A stretch of DNA of 6,982 nt, from the NCBI GenBank assembly GCA_026989405.1, contig JALSJL010000012.1, forward strand, positions 1 through 6,982, written 5' to 3'. Positions within the stretch are counted from its first letter, which is position 1. Each line of letters starts with the position of its first letter. Position numbers and translations under genes: made by a program. Under the pieces are notes generated by a model, which had not been told where the DNA came from, did not search any database, and was given only the letters and a program-made list of their open reading frames with translations. Below, piece by piece: positions 1-6,912 of this stretch. The DNA comes from Marinosulfonomonas sp. GTDB lineage: Bacteria > Pseudomonadota > Alphaproteobacteria > Rhodobacterales > Rhodobacteraceae.

Positions 1-818
1 GCCCGGATGGAACCCGCGCATTGCTGCTCCATTTCCGCGACGAGATGAACGGCACGCTGTCGACATCCAGCCCCGAGCCGACAATGGCAGCCACCCAGGA
101 ACCCGCCCCGAGCCTTCCGAGCTTCTTTGGCAGTTCGGACAAGGTATCGCTCGCTTCGCAGTGCAACCAGGTCAGCCTGCTGACCAATTCCAACGGTGGC
201 TTCACGACGAAAGTGTCGATGAGCGATCCCGAATTTACCCTGAACGAACAGTTTTGCCTGGCGCGCACCTATGCAATCGCGCGTGGCGAAGACCTTGCGC
301 GCAAGGTGCAGGGGCTGACCCCACAGCAGATTGAAACCCAGTGCGATGCCTTCGGGCCGGCCATGAAGGACCATGTGGCAGCGCTTTCTCTCAAGCCGCG
401 CGACGCGGTGATGCAGGATGTTTCCGGGTTCATACTCAAGACCGGCATGTCTCCGACCGAACTGGCCGGCACCGCGCGCATCTGCCTGTCGGTCGGCTAC
501 AGGACCGACAACATGGATGTCGCCATCGGCTCGGCCCTGCTGCTCACGGTTCTGGGCGAAAAACCCTACGCAGAGCTGATGGGGCACCATCTCGGGCTGG
601 GCTTTGGCGCAAGCAAGCGCCCTGATCTGGCGCTGGCCTGGTATGAGATGGCGGTGGATGCCATCGAAAACGGTTCCGAGGCGGTGTTCGCTCCGGGCCA
701 GAATGAACGCAGCAGCCTGATCCGCAAGGCCGCATATACGCTGAACGGCGCAAGCCCCGATACGCTTGACGGGTCCGCCCCTGCAAGTGCCCTGCCGACG
801 TTTTCGGTCAACCAGTAG
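1..818 (+). CDS. Hypothetical protein, C-terminal part (5' end outside window); Sel1/TPR-like helical tail
   Basis: The frame is open to the left window edge (first full codon at base 3) and ends at TAG 816-818, so this is probably the C-terminal part of a longer protein. A TTG at 21 and an ATG at 45 are the only candidate internal starts and neither has a convincing ribosome binding site. Visible parts are a short stretch reading ALLHFRDEMNG, a Pro/Ser/Thr/Ala-rich linker (about residues 14-35 counted from base 21), then a mostly helical domain with three cysteines in its first half (QCNQ, EQFCLA, ETQCDAF) and a fourth in ARICLSVGYR. Near the C-terminus, GFGASKRPDLALAWYEMAVD resembles a Sel1/TPR-like repeat. 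The layout recalls Rhodobacterales envelope proteins in which an N-terminal peptidoglycan-binding domain precedes such a tail, but that domain would lie outside the window, so this is a guess. No catalytic motif is seen. Confidence 0.75.
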   Translation, partial: PDGTRALLLHFRDEMNGTLSTSSPEPTMAATQEPAPSLPSFFGSSDKVSLASQCNQVSLLTNSNGGFTTKVSMSDPEFTLNEQFCLARTYAIARGEDLARKVQGLTPQQIETQCDAFGPAMKDHVAALSLKPRDAVMQDVSGFILKTGMSPTELAGTARICLSVGYRTDNMDVAIGSALLLTVLGEKPYAELMGHHLGLGFGASKRPDLALAWYEMAVDAIENGSEAVFAPGQNERSSLIRKAAYTLNGASPDTLDGSAPASALPTFSVNQ

Positions 819-861
819 GTCGGCGCGATCCGATACAGGGTCTCAAACAGAACATCGCGAT

Positions 862-888
862 CCGGCCGGGCGAGCAGCGCCCGGCCGG
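862..888. terminator. Strong GC-rich hairpin downstream of the first gene, possible terminator
   Basis: An 11-bp perfect inverted repeat (CCGGCCGGGCG and its reverse complement) encloses a five-base loop AGCAG. It begins 43 bases after the TAG of the upstream + strand gene, as expected for a transcript 3' end. No T-run follows it, so it is not a canonical intrinsic terminator; it could protect the 3' end of the message or be a repeat-family palindrome. The remainder of the 819-1113 gap shows no gene I can support. Confidence 0.45.
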
Positions 889-1061
889 CCGTTCCGTGCC
901 CGTCTCTTTCCGGGAAAAAGCGGGCCGATTTTTGTCGCTGCAGCTTGTCGGCGCGCCGTTGCGCACCGGTTTGCCCGCCGAAACCCCCTGCGCTGCACCG
1001 GGGCCGGCAACGCAGCTGGCCCGTGCGTTTTTGGGGGCGTCGATTGATGCGGATTTTCCTC

Positions 1062-1090
1062 TTCACAACGGCTGCGCCAATCGCTATGTA
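1062..1090 (+). promoter_or_regulatory. Candidate sigma-70-type promoter for tRNA-Leu
   Basis: TTCACA at 1062-1067 (one mismatch to TTGACA) is followed after 17 bases by TATGTA at 1085-1090, a weak -10 match. The implied start would lie about 17 bases before the tRNA. The -35 match and spacing are good, the -10 is poor, so this is a suggestion only. Confidence 0.35.
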
Positions 1091-1113
1091 GCGCCACACC
1101 AAGTCAAGGCAGT

Positions 1114-1200
1114 GCGGTCGTGGCGGAATTGGTAGACGCGCAGCGTTGAGGTCGCTGTGGGGTAACTCCCGTGGAAGTTCGAGTCTTCTCGACCGCACCA
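1114..1200 (+). tRNA. tRNA-Leu (anticodon GAG), CCA encoded
   Basis: An 87-nt class II tRNA folds by eye. The acceptor stem GCGGTCG (1114-1120) pairs with CGACCGC (1190-1196), followed by discriminator A and encoded CCA (1198-1200). T8 and G9 precede a 3-bp D stem (1123-1125 with 1137-1139) whose loop carries the GG. The anticodon stem CAGCG (1141-1145) pairs with CGCTG (1153-1157), and the loop TTGAGGT places anticodon GAG at 1148-1150, which reads CUC and CUU leucine codons. A long variable arm (1158-1172) has the GGG/CCC stem expected for leucine. The T arm (1173-1189) has loop TTCGAGT and one G-T pair closing its stem at the acceptor side. All structural hallmarks are present, so I expect a functional tRNA. 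Confidence 0.97.
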
Positions 1201-1498
1201 TTTCCTGTCTCATGCCCCAAAGGGGCCCCGACGGGCGGGCGGGCCGCCCGAAGCGCAGTCGCGCGTTTGGGCCCTCCGGTTCGAGCTCGCCCGGTTTGCC
1301 TGCACCAGGACTTTCCATGTTCTCAGACCGATTTCGATATCCGGTTGTTTCAGGTCGCGGCCGGATTCTGCCGGTCCGGTTTTCTCTGTCATCGCGGCCA
1401 CATGTTGCGCCTGAGGCGGACCAGGCAGGGCTCGCGGTTGTCTGAACCGGGATCACGAGCTGGCAGCATCGAGAACACTCACGAGCCGTCACGCGGTT
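1201..1498. other. Convergent gap between tRNA-Leu and the minus-strand operon; two small hairpins, no supported gene
   Basis: This stretch separates the + strand tRNA from the 3' end of the minus-strand oxidase operon, so both transcripts should end here. Two hairpins lie just after the tRNA: GCCCC-AAA-GGGGC at 1214-1226 and CGGGCG-GGC-CGCCCG at 1236-1250. Neither is followed by a T-run on the + strand. Short open frames cross the region on both strands (for example 63 codons at 1210-1401 on the minus strand), but none has a start with a ribosome binding site, a membrane segment or a recognisable domain. In particular I looked for a CcoS-like small membrane protein, which often follows CcoI/FixI, and did not find one. 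Confidence 0.5.
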
Positions 1499-2122
1499 TC
1501 ACCTGGTGCGGCGGGCGCCACGCAGTCGCATGGCATTGGTAACCACCAACAACGAACTGACAGACATGCCAATGGCCGCGGCCCAGGGGGGCACAAGACC
1601 CAGAGCCGCAGCCGGAACCGCCAGCAGGTTGTATCCCGCCGCCCACAGCAGGTTCTGCTTGATGATCCGCCCGGTTTGCGATGCAAGATCAAAGACATCG
1701 GCAAGGCTGGTGAAATCCGATCCCAAGATGACGAAATCACTGGACTGGCGAGCCAGACCTGTTGCCCCCGAAAAGGAAACGGCCGCATCGGCGGCAGTCA
1801 TCACAGGGGCGTCGTTGATGCCGTCACCGACCATGACAACCCGTTCGCCGTTTGCTTGCCGTTCCTGCACCCAGGCCAGTTTATCATCGGGCCGCAACCC
1901 GCCGATTGCAGTTTCCACGCCAATTTTCTGCGCCAGAAGCGAGACGGATTTCGGGTTGTCGCCGCTTAGAATCGCGATGGTCCCAATCCCGAAATCACGC
2001 AGGCTGTCGATGCTGTCGCGCACATGGTCCCGAAGTTCATCCTCGAAGGCGAACAGAGCCTGCGCGCCTTCGTCATGGCTCAGCGTGATGACGCTTCGGC
2101 CCATGGAAAGCTGCGCATCGCG

Positions 2123-2125
2123 TCA
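2123..2125 (-). other. In-frame premature TGA in the P-type ATPase
   Basis: Read in the C-terminal frame, the family-like sequence continues up to LSPEAQA, meets TGA, and resumes as RDAQLSMGRSV in the same frame. The stop therefore interrupts a continuous coding stretch. It could arise from a single change of TGG, CGA or TGC/TGT. It is separate from the upstream frameshift. Confidence 0.8.
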
Positions 2126-2234
2126 GGCTTGTGCCTCGGGCGAAAGCTGTGCCGGTCCGGTCAGGGCAAAGGCCTGACCGCCCAGCCGCCACCTTTGACC
2201 GTTGATTTCCGCCTGAACCCCCTGGCCCGGAAAA

Positions 2235-2260
2235 TTGCGCACAGCGCAGGCGGGCGCATG
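2235..2260 (-). other. Probable one-base deletion (frameshift) in the P-type ATPase
   Basis: Upstream of this stretch the family sequence is read in the frame that gives AAASAQGQDMRPP. Downstream it is read in the -1 frame, as CAVRNFPGQGVQAEINGQ and then WRLGG. One missing base in the GC-rich run around 2245-2255 would join the two. The exact base cannot be fixed without a homologue alignment. Confidence 0.75.
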
Positions 2261-3996
2261 TCCTGGCCCTGCGCAGACGCGGCGGCTTTCAGAGCATGAG
2301 CAAAGAGGTGCTCGGATTTCGCTTCAAGTTGTGCGGCAATCGCCAGGGCCTCGGTGCCGGATAGGTTTCCGGCCTGATATTGGGCAACCAGTGTCGGGCG
2401 GCCCCTTGTCAGGGTGCCGGTCTTGTCAAAGGCCACTGTGGTGGCTTTGGCCAGGGGCTCAAGCGCGGTCATGCGCATCGGCAGCACATTCAACCGCGCA
2501 AAGCGCCCGGCCGAAATTGACAGGGCGTCGGGGGTGGCCAAAGCCAGGGCGCAGGGGCATGTGACAATCAGAACCGCAATCAGATTCGGCAGCGCGCGGG
2601 CGGCATCATGCCAAAGCCAGAACCCAAGGGTCGCCAGCGCAATGATCAGAACCGCGCCCACAAACCAGGGCGCAATCCGGTCGGCGATCTGCGCATATCT
2701 TGGGCGATCGTTCAGCCCGCGGGCAATCATCTGGTGGATTTCCATCATCGTTGAATTGTCGGCCGTTCTGGTTGCCTCGATCTCGACGGGCTGGTCGACA
2801 TTGCAGGCCCCGCCCACGATGAAATCACCGCGGCGGCGCAGCACCGGGATGGCTTCGCCGGTCAGCAGGGATTCATCGAAGGTGCCTGTTTCGGACAAAA
2901 GATGTCCGTCAACCGGGGCGTTTTCTCTTGGCAACAGGCGCAATGTATCACCGGGGCGCAGGTCCAGCACGCTGACCTGTTGCGCATTGCCGTCCGGCCC
3001 GACCCGCTGCGCTGTGCGGGGCAGGATCTTCAGGGTGGCATCGAGCGCGTTGGCTGACTTCATTCGACCGCGCAGTTCCCATGTGCGGGCCAGCAGCACG
3101 AAAAAAATGAACATGACGATGGAATCAAAGTAGACGTCCCCACGGCCGACGACCGTCGCAACTGCGCTGCCGATCCAGGCGGTTGACAGCCCCAGGACCA
3201 CGGGCACATCCATGCCTAGCTGCTTGTGTTTCAAATCGCGCCATGCACCGCGAAAGAAGTCCTGCCCGGAATAGGCCATCACGATGGTCACAACCGCAAG
3301 CATGAACCAACGTCCAAGGCTTTCGAACAACGGATAGTTGCCGACAGCATCCGGCCCGCCGATCCAGTAACTGGCGATCTGAAAGGACACCACCGGCATC
3401 ATGAGAAAGCCTGCGAAGATCAGTCGCTCGATGCTGCGGTGCCGTTGTTCGAGCAACAGTTGCTCTCGTCGTGTCGGATCGAAAGGGTGGGCCGTGAACC
3501 CGATGTCTGCAACGGCCGCCAGAATTGTGCTGAGCTTCAATCGGTCCGGGGCCCAGGTCACACGGGCCTGGTGGCTGTTGGCGTCGATCTGGACATCAAC
3601 TATGCCGTCAAGTTTGCGCAGGTGCTGTTCGTTCAGCCACAGGCAGGCCGAACAGCGGATGCCTTCAAGGATCAGTGAGGCTTCGAGGTTTTCGCCGGCC
3701 TTGCGCACAAAGGTCTCTTGCACCTTGGGGTGATCGTAGACGCTCAGGGGCGTGTCGGTTTCTGCACGCTGCGGGATGGTGTCCTGGCGGTCGGGTCGGC
3801 CACGGTAGCGGTAAAAATCATCTAGCCCGGTTTCGACGATAGACTTGGCAACCGCCACGCAGCCGGGGCTGCAAAAGCAGCGGTTTCGCCCCAGAACTTG
3901 CGTGGGTATGTCCGTATCGGGGGGGATCGTCAGATTGCAGTGATAGCACTCCGAAACGGTCTTGCCTGTCTCTACCGCCATGGGTATCGGAGCGAT

Positions 3997-4719
3997 CTAT
4001 TCCGGGACAACGACGCGACCTTTGGCAGAGAAATAGGCGGACAAGGCCTTGATTTCCTCGACCGTCAGCGACCCGGCAATCAGGCGCATGCGGGAATAGA
4101 CGTCATTGTTGCGGTATCCTGCCTTGAAATCCATCATGCTGCGCATCAGGAAGTCTGGCGACTGGCCGGCCAGAGCGGGAAAGTCGGGGAAATCGCCCTG
4201 ACCGCTGGCGCCGTGGCATACGCTGCAGGGCGGGATCAGCCTTGCCGGATCGCCCAGAAGATCCAGTGTTTCGGCCGCCTCCAGCGCTGCGGTTTCGGCG
4301 GTTGCCTTGCGTGCCGGGGGCGGTGCGCTTTGTGCGTAGAAGCTTGCGATGTCGGCCATGTCCTGATCGCTCATTTCCTCGACGACATAGGCCATCAGTT
4401 CACCGCGCCTGGTTTGCGACAGTTTTCCGTCGCGATAGTCCCGCAGAACCTTGTAGACATAGCCCGCCGGATGCGCGCTCAGGCTGGGCCAGGTGTCATT
4501 GGCTGAAATGCCGGTTGCGCCGTGACAGGTGGCGCATTCCAGCTGCTCGTTGAGCAAGGCGCCGCGCTGAGGGTCGCCGCTGCGCAGCAAATTCAGAGTT
4601 TCGGCGGTCCAGGCGACATTGCTCGACGGACCGGTGTCGTCCTGGGCTGCAGCCGGACCGAGCGCGGCCGCCAAGCACATTGCTGCCCCGAAAATGGCGG
4701 AGTGGCGGGAATGCTTCAT
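3997..4719 (-). CDS. Secreted diheme cytochrome c (cytochrome c4-like), probable electron donor to the oxidase
   Basis: The 240-residue product begins with a clear Sec signal peptide (basic start MKHSRHS, hydrophobic core, likely cleavage after AAA at 25), so it acts in the periplasm. It has two class I cytochrome c domains: CATCH at 62-66 and CSVCH at 165-169. Candidate axial methionines are M109 and M211, in the usual place before the C-terminal helix of each domain (SDQDMADIASFYA and TVEEIKALSAYF). Two-domain diheme proteins of this length match the cytochrome c4/c553 group. I chose the ATG at 4719 over an upstream in-frame start at 4791 because it gives the signal peptide and is preceded by GGAGAG at 4724-4729. 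It starts one base after the stop of oxidase subunit I, implying coupled translation and a shared job. The tag at 3997-3999 lies 15 bases before the ATPase. No lesion is visible. Confidence 0.93.
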   Translation of the reverse strand: MKHSRHSAIFGAAMCLAAALGPAAAQDDTGPSSNVAWTAETLNLLRSGDPQRGALLNEQLECATCHGATGISANDTWPSLSAHPAGYVYKVLRDYRDGKLSQTRRGELMAYVVEEMSDQDMADIASFYAQSAPPPARKATAETAALEAAETLDLLGDPARLIPPCSVCHGASGQGDFPDFPALAGQSPDFLMRSMMDFKAGYRNNDVYSRMRLIAGSLTVEEIKALSAYFSAKGRVVVPE

Positions 4720-4723
4720 GTCA

Positions 4724-4729
4724 CTCTCC
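4724..4729 (-). promoter_or_regulatory. Ribosome binding site that sets the cytochrome c start
   Basis: GGAGAG on the minus strand sits inside the last codons of oxidase subunit I and six bases (from GGAG) before the ATG at 4719. It supports that start over the upstream alternative at 4791. Confidence 0.7.
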
Positions 4730-5998
4730 AAATCCGTAAGGGATTGTCTCGGGCGCCCCGAGAAAGGCAAGTTGCAGCAACGGATAGCCATAGCTTGCCA
4801 ACATGTAGACCAGCATCGCCCAGTTCCAGAAAGCCAGAGAGTTCAACAGGTTCGGAACCCGCAATGGCAGTCGGACGGCGGTGCCAAAGACCACTTGCGG
4901 GATGGCAGGCAGGCGCTCGGAAAAATGCGAGCGCACCAGCACGACCATGAACAACATCGCCGACAGCGTCAGCATGACCGCGCCTGTGAACACCACCACC
5001 TCGTAGGGGTTCCACAGCGCGTTCAGGGCCTCGCCATAGGGCAACGTATCCACCCGGCGCGGCTGGCCCAACAGGCCCAGAACGTGCCACGGCATCGTGG
5101 TGATCAGCATCCCCCCGAACCACAGCCACAACTGCCAGAGCGCCAGCCGTGTGCTTGCAAGCCTGCGCCCGGTGATGCGCGGCCAGGCCCAGTAGGCCAC
5201 CGCGAAATACATGATCACCGAGGTGCCGCCAAATATCAGGTGGAAGTGCCCGGTCACCCATTGCGCGTTATGGATCAGCGCATTCATCTGATAGGACGCG
5301 TTGATCACCCCGCCGAAACCTCCGGCTGTCAGCATCAGCATCGACAGCATGGTTGCCAGCGTCATCGGATTGTTCCACCGGATTTTCGCGATCCAGCCAA
5401 ACAGCCCCCGGCCACCGCGCAGGCGGCCCGAAAGCTCAAGCGTTGCGAGGATTGTAAAGCCGGTGATGAATGTCGGAACCGCCACCATGAACGTGCCGAA
5501 CATGTGCAGGAGCTTCCAGCCAGCGGCCTGTTGCGGGTCCATATACAGGTGATGGAATCCGATCGGCACCGAAAAAATGAACAGCATGACGAAAGCCACG
5601 CGGGCCAGTTCATCGGAAAACAGCTTGCCCCCGGATTCGCGCGGCATGATCGTGTACATCGCGATATAGGCCGGGATCAGCCAGAAATACACGATGGCAT
5701 GCAGCGTCCAGGAAAAGAAGGTGCGCGCCAGGCCGGGGTCGATTGTGTCTACCCAGCCCAATTTCACCGGCAGGATCTGGAAAAGCACCTCAAGCGTTGC
5801 CCCCATCGAGGTCCATAGCCACAAGAGGGCGTTGATGGTCGTGCCGAACATCACCAGCGGAACGGCCATTCCCGGGTTGGCGCGTCGCCACCGCATCATG
5901 GCGACAATCATGTCAACGCACCAGAACCAGGAGCCAACGAACAGCAGCGCCGCGCCAAGGTAAAATGCCGTCACGGCCATTTCCGGCGGGTAGAACGT

Positions 5999-6001
5999 TT
6001 A
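5999..6001 (-). other. Premature TAA in oxidase subunit I at the tyrosine of the YTFYPP motif
   Basis: Reading across the stop without a frame change gives QASVM-stop-TFYPPEMAVTAFYLG. Type B oxidases have YTFYPP at this place, so TAA stands where TAT or TAC (Tyr) is expected: one substitution at the third base. By residue offset it corresponds to Tyr133 of Thermus ba3. Confidence 0.85.
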
Positions 6002-6372
6002 CATGACCGAAGCCTGTCCCAGCAAACGCGGCACGGCGGCAATCAGCGTTCCGGCAAGCGCGATGGCAAAGCCGGTCCAGGAAAACAACGGCGACCAGAC
6101 ATCCTGCTTCAGTGAATGCAGGGCGGCGAAATACCCGAAGCCCATGATGAAGAACGTGGTCAGCACATAGGCCATCAACACGCCGTGGGTGGACACCGAA
6201 GCATAGTAGATTTCACGGGACTCGGCGGCCGGAAACAGGTTGCTGCGCTCGGCCACCTGATACAGCCCCATCGGAATGGCTGCCGCAAAGGCCGCGAAGC
6301 CGGCCCACATGTTGGTCAGTCCCAGCCTTTTTGCATTCCGTGCGTAGGCCGGCGCGCCGGCGTCTGATGCGG

Positions 6373-6912
6373 TCATAGCTTGAATTCCCTGGCTGGAACG
6401 ATCCGGACGTTCCCGAACATGTAGGCGTGGCCCATGCCACAGAAATCATGGCAGAGCATGGGGTAGTCACCCAGGTTGTTCAGGGTGGTTGTCACTTCGG
6501 AAACATACCCCGGGACCAGCATCAGGTTCAGGTTTGTCAACGGGATGTAGATGCCGTGCAACACGTCGAAACTGGCGATCCGAAGCTTGAACGGCTCACC
6601 CTGAGGCAGAACGAGTTCCTGGGGATAAAACCCGTATCGGGCGGCCACCATCGTGACGACCAGCATGCCGTCGGCATCCCTTTTGATCCCGATATTCCGT
6701 TCCGAGAATTCGTCGCCGCCGACGCCGGTTGCCAGGTGCAGTTGGGCCGAGTCGATCACCTCGACATTGCTGGGCGGGTGCCAGCCCTGGGCCGCATAGT
6801 AGATCTGGATGCCCCAGGCCATCACCACGATGCCCGCGACCATGAATATCCAGCGCTTTTCGAGTTTTCGATGTGGAATGCCATGCCTGTGCCCCTTAGG
6901 GTCGAGACTCAA
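6373..6912 (-). CDS. cbaB: ba3-type cytochrome c oxidase subunit II (CuA subunit)
   Basis: The 179-residue product takes electrons from a periplasmic cytochrome c at a binuclear CuA centre and passes them to subunit I. It has a single N-terminal membrane anchor (about residues 22-40, after the basic HRKLEKRW) and a periplasmic cupredoxin domain. The CuA ligands are all visible: H119 in DVLHGIY, then C154, C158, H162 and M165 in CHDFCGMGHAYM. One helix and the short length fit type B (ba3) subunit II rather than the two-helix type A form. An in-frame TGA directly precedes the TTG at 6912, so the start must be that TTG or lie inside; the next ATG (codon 24) would cut into the anchor. GGTGGA at 6918-6923 is a plausible ribosome binding site for TTG. 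The gene ends in an ATGA overlap with subunit I. It appears intact. Confidence 0.92.
   Translation of the reverse strand: MSLDPKGHRHGIPHRKLEKRWIFMVAGIVVMAWGIQIYYAAQGWHPPSNVEVIDSAQLHLATGVGGDEFSERNIGIKRDADGMLVVTMVAARYGFYPQELVLPQGEPFKLRIASFDVLHGIYIPLTNLNLMLVPGYVSEVTTTLNNLGDYPMLCHDFCGMGHAYMFGNVRIVPAREFKL

Larger units (their letters stand above)
1499..3981 (-). pseudogene. FixI/CcoI-like copper-translocating P1B-type ATPase, broken by a frameshift and a stop codon
   Basis: If repaired, this would be an inner-membrane copper-exporting ATPase of about 827 residues, a normal length for the family, serving metal loading of the adjacent oxidase. The first frame runs from ATG 3981 for 606 codons to a TGA at 2161-2163; the family sequence leaves it near codon 576-580. 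In that part I see an N-terminal cysteine cluster (C12, C15, C35, C37, C41), an HMA domain with CSAC at 110-113, membrane helices from about residue 187, the actuator TGE at 374-376, the metal-transport CPC at 475-477 and the phosphorylation motif DKTGT at 519-523. The C-terminal part lies in another frame (from about 2248 to TGA 1499-1501) and holds SGDN, GDGINDAP and the last two membrane helices. Between them are a one-base loss near 2235-2260 and an in-frame TGA at 2123-2125. The 201-codon open stretch from 2104 lacks the phosphorylation site and could not work alone. The start lies 15 bases after the cytochrome gene with no clear Shine-Dalgarno. Identity of family is confident; use of a ccoI or fixI symbol is not, since the partner here is a ba3 and not a cbb3 oxidase. 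Confidence 0.88.
4721..6376 (-). pseudogene. cbaA: ba3-type cytochrome c oxidase subunit I, interrupted by one in-frame TAA
   Basis: This is the catalytic subunit of a type B heme-copper oxidase, an integral membrane protein reducing O2 to water at heme a3/CuB. Without the stop it would be 551 residues, close to the 562 of the Thermus ba3 enzyme. Residues below are numbered on the joined frame. H64 (in STHGVLMAYV) and H379 fit the low-spin heme ligands. CuB has H226 with the cross-linked Y230 (HAIVYFW) and the HH pair at 275-276 (GFHHLYMD); H377 in GHFHLIF fits the heme a3 ligand. The motif RLRGGRGLFGWI also matches the ba3 group. The frame is broken only at codon 126 (TAA 5999-6001), leaving a 125-codon N-terminal piece and an open stretch of 419 codons from ATG 5980. 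That ATG has no spaced ribosome binding site, and its product would lack H64 and the first helices. The gene starts at ATG 6376 in a 4-base ATGA overlap with subunit II; AGGGA at 6386-6390 is its likely ribosome binding site. The cbaA symbol follows Thermus usage. Confidence 0.9.

Noticed and set aside
1210..1401. 63-codon minus-strand frame just downstream of the ATPase, considered as a CcoS-like or other small operon gene
   Set aside because: CcoS has an N-terminal membrane helix; this has none, no convincing ribosome binding site, and about 100 bases separate it from the ATPase stop.
566..1492. 308-codon open frame on the minus strand
   Set aside because: It runs antisense through the end of the first gene and the whole tRNA-Leu, is rich in Arg/Pro/Gly as expected from high-GC noise, and shows no domain.
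1171..1542. 123-codon + strand frame after the tRNA
   Set aside because: It begins inside the tRNA and has low-complexity composition without a recognisable motif.
2220..2260. Programmed ribosomal frameshift in the ATPase, as known for copA of E. coli
   Set aside because: No X-XXY-YYZ slippery heptamer is in register at the junction, and the -1 frame is itself closed by TGA 2123-2125.
4619..5818. 399-codon + strand open frame opposite the oxidase and cytochrome genes
   Set aside because: It is rich in His, Gln, Arg and Pro, the typical antisense shadow of a hydrophobic membrane protein gene with strong codon bias, and the minus strand holds a clear oxidase.
5980..6001. Subunit I as two separate genes (split oxidase subunit)
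   Set aside because: The two open stretches are in the same frame with only six codons between them and match one continuous family sequence. The second has no spaced ribosome binding site and would lack a heme ligand.
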